From: Actinomycetota bacterium
GTDB lineage: Bacteria > Actinomycetota > UBA4738
Assembly (NCBI GenBank): GCA_005885015.1
Contig: VAYG01000074.1
Location: 1-6,323, forward strand
Length of the DNA stretch: 6,323 nucleotides
Direction of reading: 5' to 3'
Positions 5,758 to 6,323 of this stretch are shown here, piece by piece. The notes beneath the pieces were generated by a model. That model was not told the DNA's origin and ran no database searches. It worked only from the letters and a program-made list of their open reading frames with translations. The stretch's first letter is position 1. The number at the start of each line of letters is the position of its first letter. A program made the position numbers and the translations under genes.

Positions 5758-6323
5758 TCACCGAGACCGTCGAAGCGCCACAAGAGCGTCGGCAGGCCAG
5801 GCTGCGAACGGTGCTGCTCGCTGCCGGGCTCGTCCTCTTCCTGCTCTCATTCGTCCGGTCGGTGACCGGGGCCACCGACCTCGCTTCCAGCGGGACGTTC
5901 AGCGCGACCCTGCGCGTGGCCATGCCGATCCTCCTGGCCGGGTTGGGCGGGCTCTACGCGGAGCGGGCCGGGGTCGTCAACATCGGCCTGGAAGGGATGA
6001 TGATCCTCGGGACCTGGTTCGGAGCCTGGGCGGGCTGGCATTGGGGTCCCTGGGGCGGCGTGGCGATCGGCATGCTCGGGGGAGCGCTGGGGGGGCTCAT
6101 CCACGCCGTGGCCACGGTGTCGTTCGGGATCGACCACATCATCTCCGGGGTGGCCATCAACATCCTGGCCGCCGGGGTGACCCGGTTCCTCTCGGTGATC
6201 GCCTTCACGAACACACCCGGAGCCGGCATCACCCAGTCTCCCCAGGTGAAGGGGAGCATCCCGGACGTGAACGTGCCGGTTCTCTCGGGTGGCCACTTCT
6301 TCGGATTGAAGACCCCCGATGTG
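5754..6323 (+). CDS. Nucleoside ABC importer permease 2, 5' part
   Basis: Second membrane subunit of the importer, NupQ/YufQ-like BPD_transp_2 family. 190 codons are present and the frame runs off the right edge without a stop; the full family length is usually somewhat above 300 residues, so over half is visible. A charged cytosolic N-terminus (about 1-18, MITETVEAPQERRQ) precedes the first membrane helix (19-36). The marker of this subunit, GLYAERAGVVNIGLEGMMIL (66-85), is present, matching the GLFNIGVEGQY motif of permease 1. Next come hydrophobic segments at 100-122 and 127-150, with the FGIDHIISGVAINILAAGVT stretch (124-143) equivalent to the VHEVIST loop of permease 1. ATG 5754 overlaps the permease 1 stop by four bases (ATGA); I see no strong Shine-Dalgarno close by, so reinitiation after permease 1 is likely. 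Genes of nucleoside breakdown often follow in actinobacterial operons of this type, but that lies outside the window. Confidence 0.93.
   Translation, partial: MITETVEAPQERRQARLRTVLLAAGLVLFLLSFVRSVTGATDLASSGTFSATLRVAMPILLAGLGGLYAERAGVVNIGLEGMMILGTWFGAWAGWHWGPWGGVAIGMLGGALGGLIHAVATVSFGIDHIISGVAINILAAGVTRFLSVIAFTNTPGAGITQSPQVKGSIPDVNVPVLSGGHFFGLKTPDV

Noticed and set aside
1..6323. tRNA or rRNA genes, CRISPR array, insertion sequence, integrase or attachment-site repeats.
   Set aside because: None seen: no tandem or spaced repeats, no transposase-like frames, no tRNA-like cloverleaf, and almost all the DNA is accounted for by housekeeping-type genes.

Overview
This is an ordinary, high-GC stretch of bacterial chromosome. 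It most likely comes from an uncultured or little-studied actinobacterium (Actinomycetota). That placement is an inference from the strong G/C bias at third codon positions, the actinobacterial style of the proteins (for example a small protein beginning LDPKEIFELIVKADEALKY) and the GTG/TTG start use. No marker gene fixes the taxon. Seven genes are supported, in five transcription blocks: + (SCP2, partial), - (thioesterase), + (small protein), - (upp), + (four-gene transporter operon, last gene cut off by the window end counts within the block).

Left part (1-1107). The window opens inside an SCP2-type lipid-binding protein (+). It converges on a PaaI-like hotdog thioesterase (-) across a 44-bp gap that holds a perfect 12-bp palindrome. 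The thioesterase is divergent, across 74 bp, from a 71-residue alpha-helical protein of unknown function (+) that starts with TTG behind a clear Shine-Dalgarno.

Middle and right (1138-6323). upp, uracil phosphoribosyltransferase (-), converges on the small gene and is divergent from a BMP/PnrA-type ABC importer operon (+). The operon order is substrate-binding lipoprotein, double-domain ATPase, permease 1, permease 2 (incomplete). It matches the nucleoside importers NupNOPQ of Bacillus subtilis and the PnrA systems. A strong 12-pair hairpin lies between the lipoprotein and ATPase genes. The last three genes are joined by two ATGA stop/start overlaps.

How they work together. The importer probably brings in nucleosides: the lipoprotein captures them outside the membrane, the two permeases form the channel and the ATPase drives transport. 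Uracil released from pyrimidine nucleosides could then be converted to UMP by Upp. The shared 142-bp divergent region would be a natural place for joint control of uptake and salvage. The substrate and the co-regulation are inferred from family and context. I found no previously undescribed system here; the most notable sequence-level signal is the intra-operon hairpin at 3044-3074.
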